Positions 9,859 through 19,823 are shown, numbered from the stretch's first letter. The stretch: 61,588 nt of DNA from Actinobacillus capsulatus DSM 19761 (GCF_000374285.1 NZ_KB893948.1:1-61588); one strand, 5' to 3'. Notes: generated from the sequence alone by a model not told the origin. Translations and numbers: made by a program.

Positions 9859-11235
9859 ATGTTCTCTAACGAAGTTGTTATCTCAATTATCGTATTACTT
9901 GCTTTGAGTTTACTTAGAATTAATGTGGTAATTGCGCTAATTATTGCAGCCTTAACCTGTGGTGTCATTGGTTTCTATGGCGTTGACAATATGAGCCTAT
10001 TTAATGCTCTCACAAAAACCATCGAAAAATTTACCGGTGGTTTAGGCGGTGGTGCCGAAACGGCGATGAATTATGCCGTTCTCGGCGCATTTGCTGTGGC
10101 ACTTTCTAAATCTGGCGTAACCGACTTACTCTCTTATAAAGTAATTTCTGCTTTTGGCAAACAACCTTCCGGGCGCTCGGTATTTTGGTTTAAATACATC
10201 GTGTTATTTGTGTTAACAGCATTTGCAATATCATCACAAAACTTAATTCCGATTCATATTGCCTTTATTCCAATTTTAGTGCCGCCACTATTAAGAGTGA
10301 TGAATCAATTAAAAATTGACCGCCGCGCGGTAGCTTGTGCATTAACCTTTGGTTTAACTGCAACCTATATGCTAATTCCGGCTGGTTTCGGTCAGATCTT
10401 TATCGAAAGCATTCTGGTAAAAAACATCAATCAAGCAGGTCAGGTATTTAACTTAGTTGCTACCACGCCTGAAATGACCAAAGCAATGGCAATTCCTGTA
10501 TCTGGGATGATTTTAGGCTTACTGTTTGCGTTCTTTGTTTCTTACCGCAAACCTCGTGTTTATGTAGAAAATATAAAAGAGCCGACCGCTGATGAAGTTG
10601 CTGCTCGTGTAGCAAAAGTAAAGCCATTTCATATCAGTGTAAGTATCGTTGCAATTATCGCAACTTGTTCGGTGCAATTAGCTACTAACTCAACCGTCAT
10701 GGGCGGTTTAGTAGGCTTAATTATTTTTGCATTGGGTGGCGTATTTAAATTAAAACAAACCAATGATTTATTCCAAGACGGCTTACGTTTAATGGCGATG
10801 ATTGGTTTCGTGATGATCGCCGCATCAGGCTTTGCAAGTGTAGTAAGCGCAACTGGTGGAGTGCCTGAATTAGTTGAAACATTACGTGGTTCGATTCAAA
10901 GCAAAGAAATAGCTGCGTTATTGATGTTAATTGTCGGTTTATTTATTACGATGGGAATCGGTTCATCATTCTCAACTGTACCAATTATTACCTCTATTTA
11001 TGTGCCATTATGTGTGTCATTCGGTTTTTCTCCGCTAGCAACGATGGCTATCGTGGGTGTGGCAGCTGCTTTAGGTGATGCAGGTTCTCCGGCTTCTGAC
11101 TCAACTCTAGGTCCAACATCAGGTTTAAACGCTGATGGTAAACATGACCATATTTGGGATTCTGTTGTACCAACTTTTTTACACTTTAATATTCCGTTAT
11201 TAGTGTTCGGTTGGATCGCAGCAATGACTCTTTAG
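9859..11235 (+). CDS. Na+/H+ antiporter family transporter (YuiF/NhaC-like)
   Basis: A 458-residue polytopic inner-membrane protein with about 11-12 hydrophobic segments. The GGGAETAMNYAVLGAFA segment near residue 65, the central TFGLTATYMLIPAGFGQIF and the C-terminal GDAGSPASDSTLGPTSGL segment place it in the Na+/H+ antiporter (NhaC-type) family; similar uncharacterised transporters occur in Haemophilus. Substrate is unproven: relatives are annotated as sodium/proton antiporters or amino-acid transporters. AAAAAAGG lies just before the ATG. It stands alone, followed by xthA after an uptake signal. Confidence 0.82.
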   Translation: MFSNEVVISIIVLLALSLLRINVVIALIIAALTCGVIGFYGVDNMSLFNALTKTIEKFTGGLGGGAETAMNYAVLGAFAVALSKSGVTDLLSYKVISAFGKQPSGRSVFWFKYIVLFVLTAFAISSQNLIPIHIAFIPILVPPLLRVMNQLKIDRRAVACALTFGLTATYMLIPAGFGQIFIESILVKNINQAGQVFNLVATTPEMTKAMAIPVSGMILGLLFAFFVSYRKPRVYVENIKEPTADEVAARVAKVKPFHISVSIVAIIATCSVQLATNSTVMGGLVGLIIFALGGVFKLKQTNDLFQDGLRLMAMIGFVMIAASGFASVVSATGGVPELVETLRGSIQSKEIAALLMLIVGLFITMGIGSSFSTVPIITSIYVPLCVSFGFSPLATMAIVGVAAALGDAGSPASDSTLGPTSGLNADGKHDHIWDSVVPTFLHFNIPLLVFGWIAAMTL

Positions 11236-11323
11236 TTTTTACTTACGCCACGGATAATGCAAATTTTTTCGGAAATATGACCGCTTGTTTGCCTTATCCG
11301 TGGTTTCTATTTGGATTTTATTT

Positions 11324-12127
11324 ATGAAGTTTATTTCGTTTAATATTAATGGCTTACGCGCTCGTCCGCACCAACTGGAAGCACTGATTGAAAAGCATCA
11401 GCCGGATGTGATCGGCTTACAAGAAATCAAAGTAGCTGATGAAGATTTTCCTTGGGATTTAGTCAATCATTTAGGCTATCACGTGTTCCACCACGGACAA
11501 AAAGGACATTACGGCGTGGCGCTGTTAACTAAAAAAGAGCCGCTTGCCGTGCGTAAAGGTTTCCCAACTGATGATGCTGATGCACAAAAGCGTATGATTA
11601 TGGCAGATATTGAAACGGAATTTGGTGTGCTTACTGTGTTAAACGGCTATTTCCCACAGGGTGAAAATCGCGCGCACGAAACCAAATTCTCGGCAAAAGA
11701 AAAATTCTACGCTGATTTACAGCATTATTTAGAAACTGAACTATCTGCGGAAAATCCGATTGTGATTATGGGTGATATGAATATTAGCCCGACCGATTTA
11801 GATATCGGTATCGGTGAGCCTAACCGTAAGCGTTGGTTACGTGATGGTAAATGTTCATTCCTACCGGAAGAACGTGAATGGTTAGATCGTTTATATAACT
11901 ACGGTTTAGTCGATACATTCCGTGCGATGAACCCGCAAGCAGCTGATAAATTCTCGTGGTTTGATTATCGTTCGAAAGGATTTGATGACAATCGAGGCCT
12001 ACGAATCGACTTAGTGCTTGCTTCAAAAGGATTAGCAGAACATTGCATTGAAACGGGGATTGATCTAGAAATCCGTGCAATGGAAAAACCATCTGATCAC
12101 GCACCGGTGTGGGCGGTATTTAAATAA
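11324..12127 (+). CDS. xthA: Exodeoxyribonuclease III
   Basis: A 267-residue AP endonuclease / 3'-5' exonuclease of base-excision repair, the same length as the H. influenzae enzyme. Motifs of the exo-endo-phosphatase fold are intact: FNINGLRAR with the metal-binding Asn, LQEIKV with the catalytic Glu at residue about 34, [13 protein letters not shown], and [10 protein letters not shown] with the Asp-His pair. The start [10 protein letters not shown] at 11324 matches the family; an upstream in-frame codon at 11285 lies in the uptake-signal region and is unlikely. Confidence 0.97.
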   Translation: MKFISFNINGLRARPHQLEALIEKHQPDVIGLQEIKVADEDFPWDLVNHLGYHVFHHGQKGHYGVALLTKKEPLAVRKGFPTDDADAQKRMIMADIETEFGVLTVLNGYFPQGENRAHETKFSAKEKFYADLQHYLETELSAENPIVIMGDMNISPTDLDIGIGEPNRKRWLRDGKCSFLPEEREWLDRLYNYGLVDTFRAMNPQAADKFSWFDYRSKGFDDNRGLRIDLVLASKGLAEHCIETGIDLEIRAMEKPSDHAPVWAVFK

Positions 12128-12130
12128 AAA

Positions 12131-12190
12131 AACAAGCGGTTAAATTTAGGAAGAAATTTGCAAAAAATTCTTAAAATTTAACCGCTTGTT
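12131..12190. terminator. Bidirectional terminator made of an inverted uptake-signal pair
   Basis: Two uptake signals face each other: AACAAGCGGTTAAATTT at 12131 and its exact complement ending at 12190. They form a 17-bp stem with A- and T-runs on both sides. It ends the converging xthA and ilvY transcripts. Confidence 0.85.
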
Positions 12191-12194
12191 GCTT

Positions 12195-13079
12195 TTAGTC
12201 TTTCGGCAACAATTCCCAAAATGCTTTAATAATCGGTTCTTGTAACCTTTTTTCCTGCACGCAGATCCCTAATTCAAATGGTGATATCGGCTCAGGTAAT
12301 TTCAAATAAGAAATTTGATTATTCATCGGACTGTGTTTAATAACCACATCCGGTAACAACGCCACACCACATCCTAACGCAACCATCGGCACAATCGCCT
12401 CGTGTCCTGCCACCGTGGCATAAATCTTCGGTTCCTTAATTTTTAATTCTTTAAACCAACGATCAATCCGCTTTCGAACCGGTCCGTCAACCGGCAAAAT
12501 AAACGGAATATTTTGCCAGTCAATCGGCTGCCGCTGCAAACATTGTGTTGCTGCACACGCCACTCTAGGTGCAATAATCGACAGATGAATATCATCAATA
12601 TAATAAAACACAATACTGTTCGGCAAATGCTCTGGCTTACCGGTTAAGGAAATATCCGCTTCGAAAGAATGCACCGTATGTACTGCTTGTGCCGGATCAC
12701 CCGTGCTCAGTTTGATTTCTACTTTCGGATGTGCCTGACGAAAATGTTCCAGAATTTGCGGCAAATGACTATAAGCTGCCGTTACCGAACAAAACACTTT
12801 CAATTCGCCTTCCAGCTGACCTTGAACAGGTGACAACTGATGCTGTAATTGCTGCCAATCAGACCAACTTTGTTTCGCAAATACTAAGAACTTTTCACCC
12901 GCTTCCGTTAAGCGAACTTGTCGATTATCTCGGATAAATAACGGCTGCCCTAATTCTTCTTCAATCCGCTGAATATGGCGTGTCAGTGTAGATGCACTCA
13001 TATAATTATTTTCAGCCGATCGAATAAAACTTCGAGTTTGTGCAATATCTAAAAACAGTTTAAGAGATTGAAATTCCAT
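12195..13079 (-). CDS. ilvY: LysR-type activator IlvY
   Basis: A 294-residue LysR family regulator. The winged-helix N-terminus (residues 1-62: SLKLFLDIAQTRSF, SASTLTRHIQRIEEELGQ) and the co-inducer domain segments FCSVTAAYSHLPQIL and ATVAGHEAIVPMVALGCG match E. coli IlvY closely. IlvY activates ilvC in response to acetolactate substrates. In enterics and Haemophilus it is divergent to ilvC; here ilvC is absent. Instead the ATG directly follows the stop of a glycosyltransferase gene (TAGATG) on the same strand, suggesting cotranscription with sugar-transfer genes. Only a weak ribosome site (GGAATGG) is visible. Confidence 0.93.
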   Translation of the reverse strand: MEFQSLKLFLDIAQTRSFIRSAENNYMSASTLTRHIQRIEEELGQPLFIRDNRQVRLTEAGEKFLVFAKQSWSDWQQLQHQLSPVQGQLEGELKVFCSVTAAYSHLPQILEHFRQAHPKVEIKLSTGDPAQAVHTVHSFEADISLTGKPEHLPNSIVFYYIDDIHLSIIAPRVACAATQCLQRQPIDWQNIPFILPVDGPVRKRIDRWFKELKIKEPKIYATVAGHEAIVPMVALGCGVALLPDVVIKHSPMNNQISYLKLPEPISPFELGICVQEKRLQEPIIKAFWELLPKD

Positions 13080-14120
13080 CTAATTTAACCATTCCGGTTT
13101 AATCTGATTAAAATCAAGATCATTCACACTCTGTTTAAAGCGCAAAACATAAGTTTTTGCCTTATTATTCGGATGCCAATGGATAAAGTTCTGCTCGTCC
13201 GAACTATAAAAGCCAATAATTTGCTTAGACAAACCTGCAGCAATATGTACTGTTGAGGTATCCGGTGAAATCAATATGTCCGAATGACGAATCAGTTCAA
13301 TCGTATCAAATACGGTTTGCGTATTTTCATAAACAAAGACATTCTCGAACCGACTAGCGATTTGCTTTAACTTTGGCGTCACCTCCGGAAATGTCAGTAA
13401 TATAATCGGCTTGTTACTGATCTTAGGCAAATAGGTAAGTAACTCCGCTATTTTCTCATCACTGAAACGTCGAGCTGAGCCTGCGCCAAATAAATTTAGT
13501 GCAATAAAGTGTTCAAGTCGGTTTGTCGATAAATAATCCTTTATCGCTTTAGCACTGCTTTCGTCTTTTGAGACATCATACTGGGTATCAATATCTGAGA
13601 AACCGGCAAGCTCCAACGCCTGTTTATAGATCTCAGCAAAATGTTGCTGTTCATTCTGTACGTTTAACGTAAAAAGCTTATAGCCCGATTTATCATATCC
13701 GATATACGTTTTGGCATTGATCGTGCGTAAAAAAAGTAGATCTCGATTACGTAATGTGACAGTAGGATCAATAACAACATCATATTGCTCTTTTGCCAAC
13801 TGTTTACCGCAGACTAAATAATCGACAATATTTTTAGTCCGCACAAAATATAGCTGATCAATATAAGGGCTATGTTCAAATAAATAAGCATTATTGCGAG
13901 AGCAAACCACGCCAATTTGAGTTTCAGGAGCTTGCTTTTTTATCTCCCGAAAAACAAATGAGCCGACGATGTAATCCCCTATTTTTCCATCTTGACGAAG
14001 AAATAAGATTTTTTTGGGAATCGCTTCTAAAGTATTCGATACAACTTTTTTATCTAGCAACAATTTGCCTAATTTAAGCCTGATTTTTCGAAGCTTTTGT
14101 TTTAATGTTAGCTTACTCAT
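13080..14120 (-). CDS. Glycosyltransferase family 9 (heptosyltransferase-like)
   Basis: A 346-residue GT9 protein of the ADP-heptose:LPS heptosyltransferase type. Visible features: KILFLRQDGKIGDYIVGS near residue 40 (the family start, usually RxDxxGD), ALNLFGAGSARRF in the middle (donor-binding loop), and LISPDTSTVHIAAGL near the C-terminus, the family's DTxxxHxA motif. It likely adds a sugar to lipopolysaccharide core at the cytoplasmic face. The ATG at 14118-14120 is chosen; a GTG at 14127-14129 in frame overlaps the end of the GT25 gene. The basic first 30 residues may help membrane association. Confidence 0.85.
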   Translation of the reverse strand: MSKLTLKQKLRKIRLKLGKLLLDKKVVSNTLEAIPKKILFLRQDGKIGDYIVGSFVFREIKKQAPETQIGVVCSRNNAYLFEHSPYIDQLYFVRTKNIVDYLVCGKQLAKEQYDVVIDPTVTLRNRDLLFLRTINAKTYIGYDKSGYKLFTLNVQNEQQHFAEIYKQALELAGFSDIDTQYDVSKDESSAKAIKDYLSTNRLEHFIALNLFGAGSARRFSDEKIAELLTYLPKISNKPIILLTFPEVTPKLKQIASRFENVFVYENTQTVFDTIELIRHSDILISPDTSTVHIAAGLSKQIIGFYSSDEQNFIHWHPNNKAKTYVLRFKQSVNDLDFNQIKPEWLN

Positions 14121-14121
14121 T

Positions 14122-14805
14122 TTAACCACGTTTTTCTATTTCATCGATTTCTGAACCCGGGCTAATAAAGATACAAGGAGGCTCAACACCATAGGCTTTA
14201 ATCCCTGTCATTTGGAGTGCACCGGTTAAAGAATCGGACGGCATTCTTACTGGGTATGCATGTTTTAATAATAATTTCGCACCATCTAAAGTCAGATAAT
14301 AGCCGGTAGTAATCATAATTGTGCGTTTAGAATTTTTAGAAGGCGAACGATAACGAACCAATCTATAACCTTCTTTAAGAGAACGTGTTATCGGCCAATA
14401 TTTAGCCTTACCATGGTCAAAGAATATAATTTGTTTTCTACTTGGTACTTTACGTAATGCATCTGCAACAATACGTCTGAAATAGTGAGAAACTATCGCA
14501 TCATCTTCTAAAATGATTGCTTCTTTAATATTATTATCCACAAGGTGCTGATAAACCTTAATATGACTCATCGCACAACCAATTTCACCTAGCTTCAGTT
14601 TATATTTCCCTCCAAAACGCTGAGGGTAAAAATCATAATCAACTTGAGAAAGTTGTTCTTCTGTTAAATCTCGCCCATTTACTGCATCAATAAACTCAAA
14701 CGCTAATCCTAAACTGTTAAGTCGAGCAGAAATTCTTTTACGCCTAACAGAATTAGCTAAGCTAATTACAAAAATAGGCGGAATAGGCATTTTATCATCT
14801 ATCAT
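14122..14805 (-). CDS. Glycosyltransferase family 25 (LPS biosynthesis)
   Basis: A 227-residue GT25 enzyme, the family of Lic2A/LgtB/Lob-type galactosyl- and glucosyltransferases of Pasteurellaceae and Neisseria. The signature set is complete: ISLANSVRRKRISARLNSLG at the N-terminus, IDAVNGRDLTEEQLS, LGEIGCAMSHIKVYQHLV, and the metal-binding EAIILEDDAIVSHYF. Start at 14805 is supported by AAGAGA. Its stop abuts the next GT9 gene, so the two act together, probably on LOS/LPS outer core. No simple-sequence repeat typical of phase-variable homologues is seen. Confidence 0.88.
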   Translation of the reverse strand: MIDDKMPIPPIFVISLANSVRRKRISARLNSLGLAFEFIDAVNGRDLTEEQLSQVDYDFYPQRFGGKYKLKLGEIGCAMSHIKVYQHLVDNNIKEAIILEDDAIVSHYFRRIVADALRKVPSRKQIIFFDHGKAKYWPITRSLKEGYRLVRYRSPSKNSKRTIMITTGYYLTLDGAKLLLKHAYPVRMPSDSLTGALQMTGIKAYGVEPPCIFISPGSEIDEIEKRG

Positions 14806-14918
14806 AGAGTTCTCTTATACATACAAAATACTAATGTGCGCATGGATTTTACGGAAAAAAGCTAATTATTCAAGCTTTGAAATATGTTATATTCATCATA
14901 TAAAGGAGAAATCGACGA

Positions 14919-15980
14919 ATGAAGAAATTGATCATATCACTATTTGGCAAACGAGTTGCATCGAATGAAACGAAATTAAACGAGATTAAAAGTGTACTAC
15001 TAAAACCAATCGGAGATGCTATTGGTGATGCTATTGTACACATTTCCCATTTAGCGCAAATCAAGCAAGCCTTTCCTAACGTAAAAACAGCCGTATTGGT
15101 TACAGAGCGTAATAAGCAACTCTTTGCACAAGCTGATTCTGTTGATCAATTAATTGATGACCGCCCACTGAATTATTTGATACAACGAGGCAAATGGGAT
15201 TTATACCTTGATTTTCAGCCTACTTTTACCTCTAAATCAATTATTTTAGACTCATTGCTCACACCTAAAATTATTATTAATTTTGGTAAAGATAAGAAAA
15301 AGCATTATTCATTAGAAACCGTAAAAAACTATGACTTTACTACACTAATTCCGAATAATACACATATTGCAGACTACTTACATCATTCTGTACTAGCCCC
15401 ATATCTCATCAGAGAGCCTAGTGATTATACTTTAGCGGTATCATCCGAATACAGAGAACTTGCTGATACCTATTGGCATAACACAGACAAAATTAGAGTG
15501 TTATTAAACCCACAAGGAAGTATGCGAGAGGTTCCGGCTATTGAGTTAGCAAGCCTATTAAATAATATTGATCCTAAATATTTAGATAAGATTGCTTTTT
15601 TACTCACTTATACCAAATCAAGTGAACGGTATCTTCAAACACTAAATAGCGTTACAAAAGTACCTGTAGGAATATCCCCGCAAACAAATACCTTAAATTA
15701 CTGCGCATTGGTCAATGTTTCAGATATAGTGGTTGCCGTAGATGGCGGTGGTGTTCACATGGCTTGTGCTTATAGTAAGCCGTTATTATCATTCTATGCT
15801 AATCACTTAGCGAATTTAGCTCGCTGGCATCCGAGACCAAACCCCCAAATTGATTCTTTTATTGTTATTGCAACAAAAGTGACGAATGACAATAATGAAA
15901 CCAAGGGATTTAATTTGCAAGACGCAAGTAAATGGTTAAATCAGCAACTTGCAAAAAAACTTAAAAATCAAACCGCTTGA
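14919..15980 (+). CDS. Glycosyltransferase family 9 protein
   Basis: A 353-residue GT9 protein, divergent from the GT25-GT9 pair across a 113-base intergenic gap. It has the KSVLLKPIGDAIGDAIVHIS start motif in altered form (PIGDAIGD for RxDxxGD), the IRVLLNPQGSMREV loop and the DIVVAVDGGGVHMACAYSKP C-terminal motif (usually DTxxxH). The replaced Thr/Ser and Asp pattern suggests an altered donor preference. AAAGGAG precedes the ATG. Local AT content is higher than in flanking housekeeping genes, as is common in LPS loci. Confidence 0.8.
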   Translation: MKKLIISLFGKRVASNETKLNEIKSVLLKPIGDAIGDAIVHISHLAQIKQAFPNVKTAVLVTERNKQLFAQADSVDQLIDDRPLNYLIQRGKWDLYLDFQPTFTSKSIILDSLLTPKIIINFGKDKKKHYSLETVKNYDFTTLIPNNTHIADYLHHSVLAPYLIREPSDYTLAVSSEYRELADTYWHNTDKIRVLLNPQGSMREVPAIELASLLNNIDPKYLDKIAFLLTYTKSSERYLQTLNSVTKVPVGISPQTNTLNYCALVNVSDIVVAVDGGGVHMACAYSKPLLSFYANHLANLARWHPRPNPQIDSFIVIATKVTNDNNETKGFNLQDASKWLNQQLAKKLKNQTA

Positions 15981-16000
15981 ATTCAGGATGCTTAAAAAAC

Positions 16001-16024
16001 AAAACCCCACATTCGCGGGGTTTT
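16001..16024. terminator. Bidirectional terminator between GT9 and rpmE
   Basis: AAAACCCC / GGGGTTTT stem with an acattcgc loop; T-runs on both strands. It serves converging transcripts. Confidence 0.85.
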
Positions 16025-16040
16025 ATCAATAATTCGAAAA

Positions 16041-16253
16041 TTATTTTGTGCTTGGGATTGAGAAACGTTTGTTGAAACGTTCAACACGACCACCAGTATC
16101 AACAACACGTTGTTTACCAGTATAGAATGGGTGGCAATTGCCGCATACATCAAGATTTAAGTTTTTACCCACTGTTGAGCGAGTTTTGATTACGTTACCG
16201 CATGAACATGTTGCAGTAATTTCTGTATATTCTGGGTGAATACCTTGTTTCAT
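16041..16253 (-). CDS. rpmE: 50S ribosomal protein L31 (zinc-binding type)
   Basis: A 70-residue bL31. It carries the zinc-binding cysteines (CSCG near residue 16 and CGNCHPFY near residue 37) that distinguish the RpmE form from zinc-free Ykg[17 protein letters not shown] is the family N-terminus. The long leader upstream (to about 16330) contains a nested hairpin, listed separately. Confidence 0.97.
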
Positions 16254-16273
16254 TGGAAAACCTCTAATGAAGC

Positions 16274-16328
16274 CATATCGCCACTTATCTTGTTATACAT
16301 TCGTATATCCGCTGATAAGTACCATATG
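16274..16328 (-). promoter_or_regulatory. Nested hairpin in the rpmE leader
   Basis: On the minus strand three stems nest inside each other upstream of the rpmE start: CATAT/ATATG, ACTTATC/GATAAGT and TATAC/GTATA with a four-base loop. The structure ends 20 bases before the ATG. bL31 controls its own translation through its leader in E. coli; this hairpin is a candidate for the equivalent element. That link is inference. Confidence 0.5.
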
Positions 16329-16536
16329 TGAATAAATAATATGCCGAGTATTTACTCGACGCCAAAAAGAGTGCGTATTCTATGGCATTTAGCCATTAAG
16401 ATCAATACTCAGCCTTACTAATTAACACAATTTTCCACAAAATATCCCCATTGTGTGACTTAATCAAAACGAATCATTTTCAATCAATTTTTTCTCATAT
16501 TTTGTGAAGAAGATCACAGATTTCTCTAGAGATTTT

Positions 16537-16566
16537 TTGAGTATTACTTCAAAAATAGTGTAGAAT
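16537..16566 (+). promoter_or_regulatory. Candidate sigma-70 promoter of tktA
   Basis: TTGAGT and TAGAAT hexamers spaced by 18 bases, about 65 bases before the tktA ATG. The rest of the 16330-16536 stretch is AT-rich with no coding signal. Confidence 0.45.
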
Positions 16567-16631
16567 TAATCTCATTAACTAATCTATCTATTTATAGAGT
16601 TTTTATCACTTTCTTGTCTAGGAGTAAACAC

Positions 16632-18638
16632 ATGGCAGAACGTAAAGTATTAGCGAATGCAATTCGCTTCTTAAGTATGGATGCAGTACAAAAAGCTAAC
16701 TCTGGTCACCCGGGTGCCCCAATGGGTATGGCAGATATTGCAGAGGTATTATGGCGCGACTTTTTAAAACACAATCCAACCAATCCTAAATGGGCTGATC
16801 GCGACCGTTTCGTACTTTCAAACGGCCATGGTTCAATGTTAATTTATAGCTTATTACACTTAACAGGCTATGATCTTTCAATTGAAGATTTAAAACAATT
16901 CCGTCAATTACATTCTAAAACCCCAGGTCACCCAGAATATGGCTATGCTCCAGGCGTTGAAACCACTACAGGTCCATTAGGTCAAGGAATCACCAATGCT
17001 GTGGGTATGGCGATTGCAGAAAAAACATTAGCTGCACAATTTAACCGTGAAGGTCACCAAATCGTTGACCATTACACTTATGCATTTTTAGGTGACGGTT
17101 GCTTAATGGAAGGTATTTCACATGAAGCATGTTCATTAGCTGGTACTTTAGGCTTAGGTAAATTAATCGCTTTCTATGATGACAATAATATCTCAATTGA
17201 TGGTCACGTAGACGGTTGGTTCTCTGATGATACCGTACAACGTTTTGAAGCATACGGCTGGCAAGTTATCCGCAATGTGGATGGTCATGATGCAGAACAA
17301 ATCAAATTTGCAATTGAAAATGCGAAAGCAGAAACAGATCGCCCAACATTAATCATCTGTAAAACAATCATCGGCTACGGTTCCCCAAACAAATCGGCAT
17401 CACACGACTGCCATGGTGCGCCACTAGGTAACGATGAAATTGCATTAACACGCCAAGCGCTGAACTGGGAATATGCGCCATTTGAAATTCCAGCAGAAAT
17501 CTATGCAGATTGGGATGCTAAAGCACAAGGAGCGGTAGTCGAAAAAGAATGGAATGCTAAATTTGCAGCTTATGAAGCGGCATACCCTGAATTAGCAGCA
17601 GAATTCAAACGCCGTATGGCTGGTGATTTACCGGCGAACTGGGAAGCGGAAAGCAAAGCATTCATCGAAAAATTACAAGCTAACCCTGCAGCGCTCGCAA
17701 GCCGTAAAGCATCACAAAATGCAATTGAAGCTTACGCACATATCTTACCTGAATTTTTAGGTGGCTCTGCAGACTTAGCAAGCTCTAACTTAACTTTATG
17801 GTCTGGTTCAAAACCAATCCGTGCTGATCATAACGTTGATGGTAACTACATTAACTATGGTGTACGTGAATTCGGTATGTCTGCAATTATGAACGGTATT
17901 GCATTACACGGTGGTTTTATTCCTTACGGTGCAACCTTCTTAATGTTCTATGAATACGCTCACAATGCTGTGCGTATGGCGGCATTAATGAAACAACGTT
18001 CATTATTCGTTTATACACATGACTCTATCGGTTTAGGTGAAGACGGTCCGACACACCAACCGGTAGAACAAACCGCATCACTACGTTTCATTCCAAACTT
18101 AGAAACATGGCGTCCGGCTGACCAAGTAGAATCAGCGGTAGCATGGAAAGCGGCAGTTGAACGTAAAGACGGCCCAAGTGCATTAATTTTCACTCGTCAA
18201 AATCTTGCTCAACAAGAACGCACTGCTGAACAATTAGCAAACGTAGCACGTGGTGGTTATATCCTACGTGAATGCTGTGAAAAAGGCGGTTGCCCAGATT
18301 TAATTCTTATCGCAACAGGTTCTGAAGTTGATTTAGCAATGAAAGCAGCAGAAGTATTAGATGCTGACGGCGTTAAAGTCCGTGTGGTGTCAATGCCAAG
18401 CACAAATGTATTTGATAAACAAGATGAAGCGTATCGTGAATCTGTGTTACCTCGTTCAGTAACAAAACGTGTAGCTATCGAAGCACAATTATCTGACTTC
18501 TGGTATAAATACGTCGGCTTTGAAGGCAGAATCGTCGGTATGAATAGCTTCGGTGAATCTGCACCGGCTGATCAGTTATTCAAACTATTCGGCTTCACGG
18601 TTGAAAATGTAGTTGCAAAAGCGAAAGAAATTTTATAA
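16632..18638 (+). CDS. tktA: Transketolase
   Basis: A 668-residue thiamine diphosphate enzyme of the non-oxidative pentose phosphate pathway. The ThDP-binding region [13 protein letters not shown]...[10 protein letters not shown] (residues about 155-190), the N-terminal [11 protein letters not shown] motif and the [14 protein letters not shown] motif in the pyrimidine domain are all intact. The ATG at 16632 is preceded by TAGGAG; an upstream in-frame codon at 16614 lacks a ribosome site. Codon use is biased, as for a highly expressed gene. Confidence 0.97.
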   Translation: MAERKVLANAIRFLSMDAVQKANSGHPGAPMGMADIAEVLWRDFLKHNPTNPKWADRDRFVLSNGHGSMLIYSLLHLTGYDLSIEDLKQFRQLHSKTPGHPEYGYAPGVETTTGPLGQGITNAVGMAIAEKTLAAQFNREGHQIVDHYTYAFLGDGCLMEGISHEACSLAGTLGLGKLIAFYDDNNISIDGHVDGWFSDDTVQRFEAYGWQVIRNVDGHDAEQIKFAIENAKAETDRPTLIICKTIIGYGSPNKSASHDCHGAPLGNDEIALTRQALNWEYAPFEIPAEIYADWDAKAQGAVVEKEWNAKFAAYEAAYPELAAEFKRRMAGDLPANWEAESKAFIEKLQANPAALASRKASQNAIEAYAHILPEFLGGSADLASSNLTLWSGSKPIRADHNVDGNYINYGVREFGMSAIMNGIALHGGFIPYGATFLMFYEYAHNAVRMAALMKQRSLFVYTHDSIGLGEDGPTHQPVEQTASLRFIPNLETWRPADQVESAVAWKAAVERKDGPSALIFTRQNLAQQERTAEQLANVARGGYILRECCEKGGCPDLILIATGSEVDLAMKAAEVLDADGVKVRVVSMPSTNVFDKQDEAYRESVLPRSVTKRVAIEAQLSDFWYKYVGFEGRIVGMNSFGESAPADQLFKLFGFTVENVVAKAKEIL

Positions 18639-18654
18639 TTTCACTTGAAAACAC

Positions 18655-18684
18655 AAAAGGCGAGAATAATCCTCTCGCTTTTTT
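18655..18684 (+). terminator. Terminator after tktA
   Basis: AAGGCGAGA / TCTCGCTT stem followed by a T-run. A degenerate uptake-signal pair (18696-18739) follows and may terminate phoL from the other side. Confidence 0.8.
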
Positions 18685-18744
18685 CTATTCCATAAACAAG
18701 CGATCGAATTTGTAAAATTTTTACAAAAATAACCGCTTATCTCT

Positions 18745-19815
18745 TTATAACTGTTCTGCTTGTTCTAAAATCTTCTGTTGTTCTAAAGCAAGTTTTTCCA
18801 AACGACGTTGCTCACGACACTGTTCATCCTCTGCTTCCCAAACATCATAAGCCTGTACAATCTTCGCCACCACCGGATGACGGACAATATCATGGCTATC
18901 AAAATAATTAAAACTTAAATCAGGTACATCTTTCAACACTTCTATCGCGTGTTTTAAACCTGACTTCTGACTACGGGGCAAATCAACTTGCGTAACATCC
19001 CCTGTAATTACCGCTTTTGAATTAAAACCAATACGAGTTAAGAACATTTTCATCTGCTCTGTCGTAGTATTTTGGCTTTCATCTAAAATAATAAACGCAT
19101 CGTTTAAGGTACGCCCACGCATATAAGCAAGAGGCGCAATCTCAATCACATTACGCTCCATTAATTTTTGCGTTTTTTCAAAACCTAACATTTCAAATAA
19201 AGCATCGTATAAAGGCCTTAAATACGGCTCAATTTTTTGCCCGAGATCGCCGGGTAAAAAACCGAGTTTTTCACCTGCCTCAACCGCCGGACGAGTTAAT
19301 AAAATTCGGCGAATCTCTTGACGTTCAAGCGATTCTACTGCGGCAGCAACAGCAAGAAATGTTTTTCCTGTGCCAGCAGGCCCAATACCGAAACTAATAT
19401 CGTGACTAAGAATATTTCTTAAATAAGCTTGCTGATGTTCACCTCGCGGCTTAATTACACCTCGCTTCGTTTTGATTGAAATCTCTCCTCGTCCCCCAAC
19501 ATTCCATTGATTTTGAAGTAACATTCGGCTTTCTTGAATAGCTAAATGAACATCTTCTAAATCCAATTCTTTGATTTTACCTTTAATTGGCGCGGTATCA
19601 ATGTAAAGTTGTTTTAAGAGCTTTGCCGCATTCTGGATTAATGTCACCGAATAATGGCTCTCGTCATCGGCTTGAATCGAAAAAGAGAAACCGTTACGAG
19701 CAATAGTGAGATTAAAACTTTTCTCAATTAAAGTTAAATGTTCATCAAACGCGCCACAAAGCGATTGCAAACGAGCATTGTCTTGGGGTTCTAAAGCTAA
19801 GAAAATTTCGTTCAA
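18745..19815 (-). CDS. phoL: PhoH-like ATPase YbeZ/PhoL
   Basis: A 356-residue cytoplasmic P-loop ATPase. Walker A GPAGTGKT (residues about 142-149), RILLTRPAVEAGEKLGFLPG and Walker B AFIILDESQN are complete. An N-terminal KH-like region precedes the ATPase. YbeZ works with the endoribonuclease YbeY in rRNA processing, but ybeY is not downstream here. The frame begins with TTG at 19813-19815, with TAGGA upstream; an ATG a few bases before it is in another frame. It lies 8 bases after fadR and is probably cotranscribed with it. Confidence 0.92.
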   Translation of the reverse strand: MNEIFLALEPQDNARLQSLCGAFDEHLTLIEKSFNLTIARNGFSFSIQADDESHYSVTLIQNAAKLLKQLYIDTAPIKGKIKELDLEDVHLAIQESRMLLQNQWNVGGRGEISIKTKRGVIKPRGEHQQAYLRNILSHDISFGIGPAGTGKTFLAVAAAVESLERQEIRRILLTRPAVEAGEKLGFLPGDLGQKIEPYLRPLYDALFEMLGFEKTQKLMERNVIEIAPLAYMRGRTLNDAFIILDESQNTTTEQMKMFLTRIGFNSKAVITGDVTQVDLPRSQKSGLKHAIEVLKDVPDLSFNYFDSHDIVRHPVVAKIVQAYDVWEAEDEQCREQRRLEKLALEQQKILEQAEQL

Positions 19816-19823
19816 AACATATC

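Noticed and set aside
9725-9907. 60-codon plus-strand frame before the antiporter gene
   Set aside because: Overlaps the start of the transporter, no ribosome site and no protein-like pattern.
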